From NCBI RefSeq assembly GCF_002368195.1, contig NZ_AP018178.1:9515956-9579955 (forward strand): a stretch of 64,000 nucleotides of DNA, read 5' to 3'. Made by a program: the position numbers and the translations under genes. The notes beneath the pieces are model-generated. The model made no database searches. It saw only the letters and a list, made by a program, of their open reading frames with translations, and had not been told where the DNA came from. Of the stretch, positions 8,331 to 17,567 are shown piece by piece. Origin of the DNA: Calothrix sp. NIES-2100 (GTDB lineage: Bacteria > Cyanobacteriota > Cyanobacteriia > Cyanobacteriales > Nostocaceae). Every line of letters starts with the position of its first letter. Position 1 is the first letter of the stretch.

Positions 8331-9088
8331 AAATCGCTACTTGAGCATGGTGGGCTTTCTCTGCCTCAGCTGGGGGTGAAATGATACTATGAATAAAGTC
8401 CAGTGCGATTCGATGTCGCACGTATTGAGTTAAATATCTTGACTGGATAAGGTCTTAACCAAAGCAAAATTATTGCACCGATGCCGAAGGATATTTACAA
8501 GCGAGTGTCCAACGCTTGTCCTCATCTCAAAGGGGCAAGGTAAGTAATTACCTTGTTTCACAGCTAAAGAGAAAAGCCTAACCTTTCCTGATAACCACAT
8601 TCGGGGGGAGGCAAGAGGAAGATTGATAAGGTAAATGAAAATGAACTCTCAATTAGGTTTCGTTAATTCAAGGCTGTTGCAAGTGGCTGTGATCAAGAAA
8701 TTGATACAACGACAGTGTTGGGAAAGGGCAAGAAAACGACTATTTTCTTGTTAAAAGGCAACAACCTCTGGACTGGTTAATGCTAGGACACCAAACTCCC
8801 CGGAATATAGAGAGTACCTAACTCAATCGCATCTCATACGTGTGGAACGAAGTAAGCCCAATGGGGTCTAGAGGCTAGACCTATGTCACTAGTAAGGAAG
8901 GAGTAATCCAACCCGAACTCCTCAGTGGGAAAAGGATGCCATAAAAAGCGAATGCTGTCAGCCGAAAGGCAACGGGAATAAGTAACCGGACAGATAGAGT
9001 AATACTCAACTCGAAAGAGTGCTGACGTATGGCAGGTGAGTCTCTTGAATACCGATGTAAAATTACCTAACTCAAAAGGAAAAGTTGG

Positions 9089-10789
9089 ATGCAATCCGTA
9101 AGGAATGCGAATGTAACTGAGAGAACTACCCAATGGAATTGCGTCAAATGGCGCAAAGCCAATAAGGTAGTCAGGCGATTGAGACAAAGAATATTCAAGG
9201 CTACAAGGTCTGGGAAGTTGAAACTGGTTCGCAACCTGCAAAGGTTGCTAATGCGAAGCTACTCAAACATTCTTATCTCAGTAAGAAAAGTGACGCAAAT
9301 CAACCAGGGTAAAAAGACTCCAGGTGTGGATAAGCTAGTGGTAAAAACGCCAGCAGCCAGAGGATTGTTAGTAGATATACTAACCAAATTTATCCCTTGG
9401 AAACCATATCCCACTAGGAGGGTGTACATCCCAAAGGCTAATGGCAAGAAACGCCCTCTTGGAATACCGAGTATCATAGACCGATGCCTACAGGCGATTG
9501 TAAAAAACGCATTGGAGCCATACTGGGAATCCAAATTTGAAGGTAGCAGCTACGGTTTTCGACCAGGCAGAAGCGCTCACGATGCAATAACAAAAATATA
9601 TGGTATTGCGTGTCCCCATAGGGCAAAAAAGTGGGTAGTTGATGCGGATATAAAGGGTTGTTTTGATAATATTTCCCATGAACCCTTAATGAAAGTCATA
9701 GGAAATTTCCCAGCAAGGAAATTAATCAACCTATGGTTAAAAGCGGGGTACGTGGATAAAGGGACTTTTTGTGAAACCGAAACGGGAACTCCCCAAGGCG
9801 GAATCATCAGTCCTCTTTTAGCCAATATAGCCCTGCATGGACTGGAAAAAGCTCTAGGCATAAAACACAATAATAGAGGCGAACTAATAGGTAAACGCGC
9901 CATTGTCCGATATGCTGATGACTTTGTAGTATTCTGCGAAACCAAAGAAGATGCAGAAAAAACAGTAGACATCCTGAGTAATTGGATGAAAGACAGAGGA
10001 CTTTCCCTCTTTGAGGAGAAAACAAAAATCGTTCACCTCATACAAGGTTTCGATTTCCTTGGATTCAACGTCAGACAATACCCTGTATCCAACACGAAAA
10101 CAGGATTTAAACTACTGATAAAACCCAGTAAACAAACCATGCAGAATGTGCGGAACAAAATCAGACAAGTATGGCTAGAAAATAAAAGCCAGAACATCGA
10201 TTACCTAATAGATAAACTAAACCCCATCATCAGGGGAATAGCTAATTATCTCCGCGTAGGAGTTTCCGCAGAAGCATTCAGTAGTCTTGACTGCTGGATG
10301 TACATTAGGGAAAAAAGATACACCAAGAGAATGCACCCTAACAAGTCGGACAAGTGGCGGGAGAAAAAATACTGGGGAAGATTGAACCTAGACAGGATGG
10401 ATAACTGGGTTTTTGGCAACAAAGCATCCAATAAAATCCTGTTAAAATTTTCCTGGTTCAAAATAGAAAGACACACCCTAGTAAAAGGTACATCCTCACC
10501 CGATGACCCGGAACTAAGGCAATACTGGGCTGAAAGAGAAAAGAGCAAATTCCAAACTCTAGAACCCAATAACCAAAAGATAGCAAAAAAACAAGACTAT
10601 CTCTGCCCAGTGTGTCATGAATCCCTATTCAACGGTGAAACTCTTCACCGACACCACATCACCCCCCGACACCAAAACGGCAAAAATAATCTTGCCAATC
10701 TACAATTAGTGCATTACTACTGCCATCAACAAATCCATTCCAATCATACGAAATACTCCTCCCAATCAGAGGAAGTACTAATATGGTAG
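9089..10789 (+). CDS. ltrA: Group II intron reverse transcriptase/maturase with HNH endonuclease
   Basis: This 566-residue intron-encoded protein has an RT domain with fingers and palm (KTPGVDKL, GKKRPLGIPS, DADIKGCFDNI). The active site is YADD at residues 275-278, followed by GLSLFEEKTKI and FDFLGF. A maturase (X) domain runs to about residue 430. The C-terminus holds an HNH nuclease (CPVCHESL, RHHITPRHQNGKNN, HYYCHQQIH). All catalytic residues I can check are present, so both splicing assistance and target-primed retrohoming are plausible. It starts inside domain IV of the intron 8403-10878. Confidence 0.95.
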   Translation: MQSVRNANVTERTTQWNCVKWRKANKVVRRLRQRIFKATRSGKLKLVRNLQRLLMRSYSNILISVRKVTQINQGKKTPGVDKLVVKTPAARGLLVDILTKFIPWKPYPTRRVYIPKANGKKRPLGIPSIIDRCLQAIVKNALEPYWESKFEGSSYGFRPGRSAHDAITKIYGIACPHRAKKWVVDADIKGCFDNISHEPLMKVIGNFPARKLINLWLKAGYVDKGTFCETETGTPQGGIISPLLANIALHGLEKALGIKHNNRGELIGKRAIVRYADDFVVFCETKEDAEKTVDILSNWMKDRGLSLFEEKTKIVHLIQGFDFLGFNVRQYPVSNTKTGFKLLIKPSKQTMQNVRNKIRQVWLENKSQNIDYLIDKLNPIIRGIANYLRVGVSAEAFSSLDCWMYIREKRYTKRMHPNKSDKWREKKYWGRLNLDRMDNWVFGNKASNKILLKFSWFKIERHTLVKGTSSPDDPELRQYWAEREKSKFQTLEPNNQKIAKKQDYLCPVCHESLFNGETLHRHHITPRHQNGKNNLANLQLVHYYCHQQIHSNHTKYSSQSEEVLIW

Positions 10790-10803
10790 CTATTGACTTG
10801 CTT

Positions 10804-10837
10804 GAGCCGTGTACTTGGAAACCTGTAAGCACGGTTC
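10804..10837 (+). ncRNA. Group II intron domain V
   Basis: The 34-nt hairpin starts GAGCCGTG and ends CACGGTTC, with a GAAA tetraloop, as is typical of the catalytic domain V. By eye the distal helix next to the GAAA loop pairs less well (U-U and U-C opposite positions) than usual, which may reduce activity. Confidence 0.8.
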
Positions 10838-11061
10838 TTAGGGGGGAAAGGGACAGAAATGCCCCTGCCCTACCCGACAACATAACATAATGAAATAAAA
10901 CCAATCATTTAGTAAACTGATTGGCCAGCCTTTTTGCTGTTTGTGAGTTAATTCTCATTTCCTACCCATCAACAACCAAAAGAGCTGGGTTGGGTTAAAT
11001 TTTTATAATCTATGCCAAAACTTTAATTCCCATCCCCCTTTATTTAGTGCCATAACCTGCC

Positions 11062-13854
11062 ATGCTAAAAAACTTGTTGGGCGATCCCAACGCTCGTAAA
11101 CTTAAAAAATACCAACCTTACATTGCGGAAATTAACCTCTTAGAGGAAGAAATTAAAGCCCTTTCCGATGATGAGTTGAAAGGCAAAACAGGCGAGTTTA
11201 GACAGCGGCTTGCCAAAGGGGAAACCCTTGATGATATTCTGCCGGAAGCTTTTGCGGTGGTTCGGGAAGCAGGACGGCGAGTCTTAGGCTTGCGGCACTT
11301 TGATGTCCAAATGTTGGGCGGTGTGATTCTGCACACTGGGCAAATCGCGGAAATGAAAACTGGGGAAGGTAAAACCCTGGTGGCGACTTTGCCGAGTTAT
11401 TTAAATGCCCTAACTGGTAAAGGTGTACACGTTATTACCGTAAACGATTACCTGGCACGTCGGGACGCGGAATGGATGGGTCAGGTGCATCGCTTCCTGG
11501 GATTGAGTGTGGGTCTAATTCAGGCGAACATGATTCCCAGTGAACGTCAGAAAAACTATGAATGTGATATTACGTATGTTACCAACAGTGAGGTAGGTTT
11601 TGATTACCTCCGGGATAACATGGCGACATCAATGGCAGATGTGGTGCAACGCCCATTTAATTACTGCGTCATCGACGAGGTAGATTCAATTTTAGTTGAT
11701 GAGGCGCGGACACCTCTAATTATTTCTGGACAGGTAGAAAGACCGACAGAAAAATATTTGCAAGCAGCCGAAATCGCTTTTACTCTCAAAAAAGATGAGC
11801 ATTATGAGGTAGATGAAAAAGCGCGGAACGTGCTGTTGACAGATGAAGGCTTTGCGGAAGCAGAAAACTTGTTGGGTGTAACAGATTTATTTGACCCAGA
11901 AGATCCTTGGGCGCACTTTGTATTTAATGCGATTAAAGCTAAAGAATTGTTCCTTAAGGATGTAAACTATATCGTCCGCAACGGCGAAGTGGTGATTGTT
12001 GATGAATTTACCGGTCGCGTGCTCCCCGGAAGGCGTTGGAGTGATGGATTGCACCAAGCCATTGAAGCTAAAGAACACGTAGAAATTCAGCCGGAAACTC
12101 AAACTCTGGCGACGATTACCTATCAAAACCTGTTCTTGCTTTATCCCAAACTGGGGGGAATGACGGGAACAGCCAAGACAGAAGAAGCAGAGTTTGAAAA
12201 AATTTACAAACTTGAAGTTACAATCATTCCTACCAACCGGATTAGAAGACGGCAAGATTTGTCTGATATGGTTTTTAAGACAGAACCAGGCAAATGGCAA
12301 GCGATCGCGCGAGAATGTGCAGAAATGCACCAACTCGGTAGACCTGTGTTAGTAGGTACTACCAGTGTGGAAAAATCTGAGTATCTCAGCAAACTGCTGA
12401 AGCAGATGGAAATTCCCCACGAATTACTGAATGCGCGTCCGGAAAACGTGGAACGGGAAGCCGAAATTGTCGCCCAAGCAGGACGCAGGGGTGCTGTGAC
12501 TATCGCCACAAACATGGCTGGTAGAGGTACTGATATCATCCTTGGTGGTAACTCCGAATACATGGCGCGGTTGAAGCTGCGGGAATATTTTATGCCCCGG
12601 ATTGTGCAGCCAGAAGATGAGGACACCTTTGGTATTCAAAGGGCATCAGGTTTGCCAACGGGAACTGGTGGCGGACAAGGCTTTGTCCCCGGCAAAAAAG
12701 TGAAAACTTGGAAAGCTTCGCCAGAAATTTTCCCCACACAGTTGTCCAAAGAAGCCGAACAGCAATTAAAAGAAGCTGTAGATTTGGCGGTGCGGGAATA
12801 TGGCGATCGCAGTTTACCGGAATTAGAAGCCGAAGAAAAAGTAGCTGTAGCCGCCGAAAAAGCCCCCATTGATGACCCTGTAATCCAAAAATTGCGGGCT
12901 GCTTACAACCTTGTCAAGCACGAATATGAACGATTCACTACCCGCGAACACGAAGAAGTTGTAGAATTAGGCGGTTTGCACGTAATTGGTACAGAACGCC
13001 ACGAATCGCGCCGGATTGACAACCAATTGCGCGGACGGGCGGGAAGACAAGGTGACCCTGGTTCCACAAGATTCTTCCTCAGTTTAGAAGATAACTTGTT
13101 GCGTATTTTTGGTGGCGATCGCGTTGCGGGATTAATGAACGCCTTCAACGTCGAAGAAGATATGCCAATCGAATCGGGTATGTTAACTCGCAGCTTGGAA
13201 GGCGCACAGAAAAAAGTTGAAACCTACTACTACGACATCCGCAAGCAGGTGTTTGAGTACGACGAAGTAATGAACAACCAACGTCGCGCCATTTACGCCG
13301 AACGCCGCCGGGTGCTAGAAGGTCAAGATTTAAAAGAACAGGTGATCACCTACGCCGAAAAAACGATGGATGACATCGTTACTTACTACATCAACCCAGA
13401 TTTGCCCTCAGAAGAGTGGGAATTAGAAAAGTTGGTGGAAAAGGTTAAAGAATTTGTCTATCTGCTAGCGGACTTACAACCAAGTCAATTAGAAGATATG
13501 GCGATCGCGGAAATTAAAGCTTTTCTCCATGAACAGGTAAGAATTGCCTACGACATGAAGGAAGCCCAGATTGACCAAATTCAGCCGGGATTGATGCGCC
13601 AAGCCGAACGCTTCTTTATTTTGCAACGGATTGATACTCTGTGGCGCGAACACCTGCAACAAATGGATGCACTGCGCGAATCTGTCGGCTTGCGTGGTTA
13701 CGGTCAAAAAGATCCGCTGATTGAGTACAAGAGCGAAGGTTATGAACTCTTCTTGGATATGATGGTCAACATCCGCCGAGATGTGGTTTACTCCTTGTTC
13801 ATGTTCCAACCCCAGCCGCAGCCTGTAGTGCAGACTTCATCTGAGATGGTTTAA
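11062..13854 (+). CDS. secA: Preprotein translocase ATPase SecA
   Basis: This 930-residue motor ATPase drives protein export through SecYEG at the plasma and thylakoid membranes. Walker A is MKTGEGKT (about residues 98-105) and Walker B is in VIDEVDSILVDEARTPL. The preprotein cross-linking domain follows. NBD2 contains ATNMAGRGTDI and GGLHVIGTERHESRRIDNQLRGRAGRQGDPGS. The helical scaffold/wing reaches MQPQPQPVV at the end, without the C-terminal zinc-binding motif, as is normal in cyanobacteria. It is complete and monocistronic, with a strong terminator downstream. A palindromic element directly abuts its stop codon. Confidence 0.98.
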   Translation: MLKNLLGDPNARKLKKYQPYIAEINLLEEEIKALSDDELKGKTGEFRQRLAKGETLDDILPEAFAVVREAGRRVLGLRHFDVQMLGGVILHTGQIAEMKTGEGKTLVATLPSYLNALTGKGVHVITVNDYLARRDAEWMGQVHRFLGLSVGLIQANMIPSERQKNYECDITYVTNSEVGFDYLRDNMATSMADVVQRPFNYCVIDEVDSILVDEARTPLIISGQVERPTEKYLQAAEIAFTLKKDEHYEVDEKARNVLLTDEGFAEAENLLGVTDLFDPEDPWAHFVFNAIKAKELFLKDVNYIVRNGEVVIVDEFTGRVLPGRRWSDGLHQAIEAKEHVEIQPETQTLATITYQNLFLLYPKLGGMTGTAKTEEAEFEKIYKLEVTIIPTNRIRRRQDLSDMVFKTEPGKWQAIARECAEMHQLGRPVLVGTTSVEKSEYLSKLLKQMEIPHELLNARPENVEREAEIVAQAGRRGAVTIATNMAGRGTDIILGGNSEYMARLKLREYFMPRIVQPEDEDTFGIQRASGLPTGTGGGQGFVPGKKVKTWKASPEIFPTQLSKEAEQQLKEAVDLAVREYGDRSLPELEAEEKVAVAAEKAPIDDPVIQKLRAAYNLVKHEYERFTTREHEEVVELGGLHVIGTERHESRRIDNQLRGRAGRQGDPGSTRFFLSLEDNLLRIFGGDRVAGLMNAFNVEEDMPIESGMLTRSLEGAQKKVETYYYDIRKQVFEYDEVMNNQRRAIYAERRRVLEGQDLKEQVITYAEKTMDDIVTYYINPDLPSEEWELEKLVEKVKEFVYLLADLQPSQLEDMAIAEIKAFLHEQVRIAYDMKEAQIDQIQPGLMRQAERFFILQRIDTLWREHLQQMDALRESVGLRGYGQKDPLIEYKSEGYELFLDMMVNIRRDVVYSLFMFQPQPQPVVQTSSEMV

Positions 13855-13931
13855 AACCCGCATTTCTCGTAGGGGCGGGTTCACAGATACGATCCAATGA
13901 TTTATGACTATCTGGCTTAACCCGCCCCTAC
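13853..13931. repeat. Palindromic MITE-family element, truncated copy
   Basis: AAAACCCGCATTTCTC at 13853-13868 corresponds to the left arm of the full element at 43183-43315. A 63-bp inner palindrome follows (GTAGGGGCGGGTTCACAGATA ... AACCCGCCCCTAC, 13869-13931). The right outer arm is missing. The element begins at the stop codon of secA. Confidence 0.75.
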
Positions 13932-13965
13932 AACCTCTGGACAATAGCCGATAATACAGAAATAG

Positions 13966-14008
13966 CAGTCAAGAAGTCTGAAAAAATTAGACTTCTTGAC
14001 TGGTTTTT
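13966..14008 (+). terminator. Intrinsic terminator of secA
   Basis: CAGTCAAGAAGTCT (13966-13979) pairs perfectly with AGACTTCTTGACTG (13989-14002) around a 9-base loop. A T-rich tail (GTTTTTGC) follows. Confidence 0.85.
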
Positions 14009-14119
14009 GCTTTTAGAGGATACACTCAATTCGACAAGTAAAAAATCAGAAATTGTTGAGGGTGTTGCTTTAAATTTATGAAACAACATAATTTTAGAAG
14101 CCATTAGCTAGCAACACTT

Positions 14120-14416
14120 TTAGCGGTAAATCTCTGGTTTATGTATACATTTATCGGGATGAATTTCAACCATCATCTTCACAGTAAAAGTAGAAGTAGT
14201 TAGGGTTAGATGAATTGGCACTTTTGCAAAAACTGTCAAGTAGTAAACCAAAGAGATAGTGCTGAGTGCAACTGGAATTAAAGCAGTGTGGCGTTGAATA
14301 CTCATACTTTTGCTCAAACATATTTCTTTAATGTGCTTAGTGAGTTGGACAGGTAATCTCATCGAATATTGCATAGGTGAAAAAAATCTCCATAGAGAAT
14401 TAGCGCGTAGACTCAT
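14120..14416 (-). CDS. Small single-pass membrane protein, function unknown
   Basis: I do not recognise a family. It is up to 98 residues from the ATG at 14416, which overlaps the upstream gene by 17 bases. Starts at residue 15 or 38 (MSIQRHTALIPV) are also possible, and no start has a good ribosome site. One hydrophobic segment (about residues 45-66, ALIPVALSTISLVYYLTVF) is followed by a polar tail rich in Lys, His and Thr. It is the last gene of a three-gene overlapping set (14120-14878) transcribed away from the HTH-NB-ARC gene at 15075. Confidence 0.5.
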   Translation of the reverse strand: MSLRANSLWRFFSPMQYSMRLPVQLTKHIKEICLSKSMSIQRHTALIPVALSTISLVYYLTVFAKVPIHLTLTTSTFTVKMMVEIHPDKCIHKPEIYR

Positions 14417-14639
14417 AGATTATGGCGATCGCAAAACCACATAAGAGCAGTACTGCAATGCGTAAAAGCCATTCCCTGACAATTGGAGATAAAAGCATCT
14501 GCACAATTGTGTCAGCCCCAAAAACTTGAGAAATGACATAGGCCATTACAAAACCAAACAAAGTCAGTAGAAAATATTTCAGTCCCTTACAAGTCCACTT
14601 AAATAGGAGATTGTAACTATTATCTACAGTGGTTTTCAT
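14400..14639 (-). CDS. Small two-pass membrane protein, function unknown
   Basis: This 79-residue protein has two clear hydrophobic helices (YFLLTLFGFVMAYVISQVF and LLRIAVLLLCGFAIAII) separated by a short loop. It has a basic N-terminus and a short charged tail. Its ATG overlaps the stop of the gene before it (ATGA), so the two are translationally coupled. No family is recognised. The setting next to a divergent STAND protein could suit a membrane effector, but no known effector motif is visible. Confidence 0.7.
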   Translation of the reverse strand: MKTTVDNSYNLLFKWTCKGLKYFLLTLFGFVMAYVISQVFGADTIVQMLLSPIVREWLLRIAVLLLCGFAIAIIYESTR

Positions 14640-14878
14640 GGTGTTTCCCCTTGTGTCAGAGTTAAATGTTGGGAGTTGGAAAATATCAAAGCTTCAGTAC
14701 AGCCAGCAATATAGCTTTTGCTTTGTTTAATATCAGAGGTTGTTTGAAGCATTGGTGTTTGTACTTTATTTAACTTAGGTGGGTCGAAAGACCTAGTAAA
14801 CTGAATACATAACCCGGAAAACTGGATACTCAAACCGATGACAGCTATGAGGGCGGAAATCTTCTCGAAACTACTCAT
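14636..14878 (-). CDS. Small membrane-anchored protein, function unknown
   Basis: I chose the ATG at 14878 (80 residues, MSSFEKISALIAVIGLSIQF) because GGAGG lies correctly upstream. An upstream in-frame start at 14974 would add a basic, K/R-rich 32-residue extension. One N-terminal hydrophobic segment (about residues 7-27) is followed by a polar Thr/Gln/Ser-rich domain. It is the first gene of the three-gene set. The 196-bp gap to the divergent HTH-NB-ARC gene must contain both promoters. Confidence 0.65.
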   Translation of the reverse strand: MSSFEKISALIAVIGLSIQFSGLCIQFTRSFDPPKLNKVQTPMLQTTSDIKQSKSYIAGCTEALIFSNSQHLTLTQGETP

Positions 14879-15074
14879 TACTTTTTGCCTCCTGGTATTT
14901 GAGATAATTTTGAGCAACTTAGTGGTTTGTTGTTTTGTTGTTGCTTTGTTAAACCGATATCGGCTTAATTTCATAGTTGCACTGGTTGAATAAACACCGA
15001 CTGCACAAAACTGTGAGTCTTAATAAACAAGTCCAGTAAACACTTGTGAAGCCGTTTGCATCTAGCATAAAAAT

Positions 15075-17447
15075 ATGAGTAAAGGACAGTTTGACAAAGC
15101 ATTCAACGAGTTAACACACAAGCAACGGGAAGTATTGATCAAGTTTTTGGCTGGAGAGACAGATGAAGCGATCGCCAAATCCCGAAATATTACTACAGCA
15201 ACGGTAAGACAATACATCAGCATCATCTCTGGGAAGTTTGGTTTGGAAAATGAGTTTCCAGACGAACGCCGTTCAAAACGTGCTGATTTGATTGCTCTTT
15301 TTCAGCAGTACAAGCCAGAGTTAGTAGGTGGTAAAACTTCTATAGAAACCGCAACATTAGAACCGATAACTCAGAAGAGAATACCAGATAATAATTTTGT
15401 CGGGCGTGAAAGTGCGATCGCAGATGTCAACGACTTCTACAGCCAAGGTGCAAAAGTTATCCTGATTCAAGCAAAAGGTGGTGTAGGTAAGACAACTTTA
15501 GCCAGAAATTATCTCAAGCAAAAATTTGGTTCTTATATAGAGTTTCCGATTGCCAAAGAAACCGAGAATATTACTCCCATCGAAAGTTTACTTGAGGAAC
15601 GGCTACGCCAACTTAATGAAGAACCAGGGCGGGAGTTTGGCGTATCACTCGAACGCTTTCGGCAGAAACTTCAGGTTCAAAGAATTGGAGTTTTAATTGA
15701 TAATCTTGAACCCGCACTGGATGAGAATGGTAAATTTATCAAGCCTCACCGCCGCTATGTAGAGCTATTGCGAGTTTTAGCCGATGCAAGTTTGCAGTCC
15801 TTGACGCTGATTACCAGCCGCGATCGCCTACATGAATCTGATGTTTCTGTTTGGAATTATATTCTGGAAGGTTTGTCTGTTAATACATGGCAACAATATT
15901 TTCACAGCCGCAATATTCAAACAAATTCTTCAGCCTTGAGTGCTATGCATAATGCCTACGGAGGAAATGCTAAAGCAATGGAAATTATTGTTGGTGCTAT
16001 TCAAGTAGATTATGCAGGCAATGTAGAGCAGTATTGGCAAATGAATCAGGGAGATTTGTTAGTTGAGGCTGATTTAAGAGATTTAGTCACCAGTCAGCTT
16101 AATCGTTTGTCACAACACCACTCTCCAGCTTTTAAACTCCTCTGCCGTTTAGGATGTTATCGTTATCAAGATATTGCAACAGTTCCGATTGATGGGCTTT
16201 TTTCTTTGCTATGGGATGTGCCAGAGTCACAACATCTGCGCGTAGTTAATTCTTTGCGCGATCGCTCTTTAGTAGAGTTTCAAAATGGCAAATACTGGTT
16301 GCATCCAGTGATTAGAGAAGAAGCAATAAATAAACTGAGAGTAAGTGAAGATTGGGAGACAGCAAACCGTAACGCAGCAGAATTTTGGACAAATAGTGTT
16401 AATAAGGTTGATATTCTTGAAGAAGCATTACAAGCTTTTGAAGCTTACTATCATTATTTAGCTATTGATGATTTTGAAGCGGCTTGTAGTGTAATTGTAT
16501 ATAAAAGACAATCAAAATGGAAATGGCATAATTTAGAAGGTGGAGAAAATCTAGGTACTTCACTTCGGACATTAGGCTTATTACAAAAACTGATATTAGC
16601 AGGAACTCAAATAATTGGTAATGTTTTACGTGGAATAAATTTGACAAGCATTCACCTTAATCTTGCTGTAAGCTATTGGATTGTTGGTAATCTTTCTGAA
16701 AGCCTTAGGGAGTATGAAAATGCAGAAATATTACATATAGAATGCTTACATGCAAATACTAATAGCCAGAATGATTTAATATTAGATAGGTTTTATATGG
16801 TCTCATTAGTAGGCAAGGGTCTTTGTAAAATAGATTTATTAGAAATGCAAGAAGCAGAAGAAATTTTTTTAAAGCTTTTAGAAATTTCTCAGCAAAAAAA
16901 TCATTATAATTTTCAAATAGAAGCATACTATTCTTTAGCTTTTATATATTCAAATACATCCTTTAAAGAAAAAGCACAAGATTTTGCGAATAAAAGTTAT
17001 AATCCATCAAAAGATGATTCAGATGAATTAAATGAATGGGCTATAGGACATAGATTTATATTTCTAGGATTAACTTATAAAAACTTAGGAGATATCAAAA
17101 CATCTTTTCAAATGTACAATCAGGCTGTTACTTTTGCTGATGAGAACCATTACACTGAAATTAAAGCTAGGGCTTTAACTGGTCTAGCAGAACTTTATCG
17201 AGAACAGCAAGAATTTGAAACAGCATTTTCTTATCATTCAAAAGCGATAGAACTGCTGGAGAAAATAGGTGCTAAATGTGACCTTGCTAAAGCTTACTAT
17301 CAATTGGCATTGACTTATCAAAAGATGGAAGAATTAGAAAAAAGTCAGGAAAATTTTGATAAAGCGATTCTACTCTTTAGAGAAGTAGAAGCGCTCAAGC
17401 AAGTTGAGAAGGTACAACGTGCAAGGGACAATGGTGAAAGTAATTAA
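15075..17447 (+). CDS. STAND protein: LuxR-type HTH, NB-ARC ATPase, TPR
   Basis: This 790-residue protein has three parts. An N-terminal GerE/LuxR-like helix-turn-helix covers residues 13-56 (LTHKQREVLIKFLAGETDEA). An NB-ARC-type NTPase covers about 105-440, with the FVGRE entry motif, Walker A AKGGVGKTT at 133-141, Walker B LIDNLEP around Asp209 and an LITSRDR sensor. A TPR array runs from about 520 to 790. Such proteins are nucleotide-gated switches that oligomerise when a ligand binds the repeat domain. Here the output is DNA binding. The neighbours are three divergent small membrane-protein genes (14120-14878), the obvious target. The coding DNA for the TPR part (about 16400-17060) is clearly more AT-rich than the NTPase part, which suggests a mosaic origin. 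Confidence 0.85.
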   Translation: MSKGQFDKAFNELTHKQREVLIKFLAGETDEAIAKSRNITTATVRQYISIISGKFGLENEFPDERRSKRADLIALFQQYKPELVGGKTSIETATLEPITQKRIPDNNFVGRESAIADVNDFYSQGAKVILIQAKGGVGKTTLARNYLKQKFGSYIEFPIAKETENITPIESLLEERLRQLNEEPGREFGVSLERFRQKLQVQRIGVLIDNLEPALDENGKFIKPHRRYVELLRVLADASLQSLTLITSRDRLHESDVSVWNYILEGLSVNTWQQYFHSRNIQTNSSALSAMHNAYGGNAKAMEIIVGAIQVDYAGNVEQYWQMNQGDLLVEADLRDLVTSQLNRLSQHHSPAFKLLCRLGCYRYQDIATVPIDGLFSLLWDVPESQHLRVVNSLRDRSLVEFQNGKYWLHPVIREEAINKLRVSEDWETANRNAAEFWTNSVNKVDILEEALQAFEAYYHYLAIDDFEAACSVIVYKRQSKWKWHNLEGGENLGTSLRTLGLLQKLILAGTQIIGNVLRGINLTSIHLNLAVSYWIVGNLSESLREYENAEILHIECLHANTNSQNDLILDRFYMVSLVGKGLCKIDLLEMQEAEEIFLKLLEISQQKNHYNFQIEAYYSLAFIYSNTSFKEKAQDFANKSYNPSKDDSDELNEWAIGHRFIFLGLTYKNLGDIKTSFQMYNQAVTFADENHYTEIKARALTGLAELYREQQEFETAFSYHSKAIELLEKIGAKCDLAKAYYQLALTYQKMEELEKSQENFDKAILLFREVEALKQVEKVQRARDNGESN

Positions 17448-17567
17448 ATAGAGTGAAATGAAATAAGTAGGTCAACATTGAAAAACTTAAAATAGAGTCT
17501 TGGCGATTACTTCGCTTCACTGCGTTCCGCTCGTAATGACATTTGACGTTTAATTAGGTTGAGCTAC

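Larger units (their letters stand above)
8403..10878 (+). mobile_element. Group II intron with ORF (chloroplast-like type)
   Basis: The 5' end GTGCG at 8403 fits the group II consensus and forms a short hairpin (GTGCGA...TCGCAC). The six exon bases before it (AGTCCA, 8397-8402) are complementary to TGGACT at 8769-8774, which fits an IBS1-EBS1 pairing and supports this border. Domain V is at 10804-10837 and a G/C-rich domain VI follows to ...CTACCCGAC at 10878. The RT-maturase ORF (9089-10789) lies in domain IV. The length of about 2.48 kb is normal. It sits between the TA toxin gene and secA, in the same direction. I cannot show that it splices. Confidence 0.85.

Noticed and set aside
8185..8421. 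78-codon minus-strand frame and a 31-codon minus-strand frame that would read across the intron's flanking exons (MIGFISLCYVWTLFIVSF...)
   Set aside because: The first runs through heptamer repeats. The second has no ribosome site, its ATG lies inside a hairpin, and the intron is antisense to it, so coincidence is more likely.
8515..8520. GTGTCC as an alternative 5' end of the group II intron
   Set aside because: GTGCG at 8403 fits the consensus better and has an adjacent IBS1 complementary to a sequence 366 bases inside the intron.
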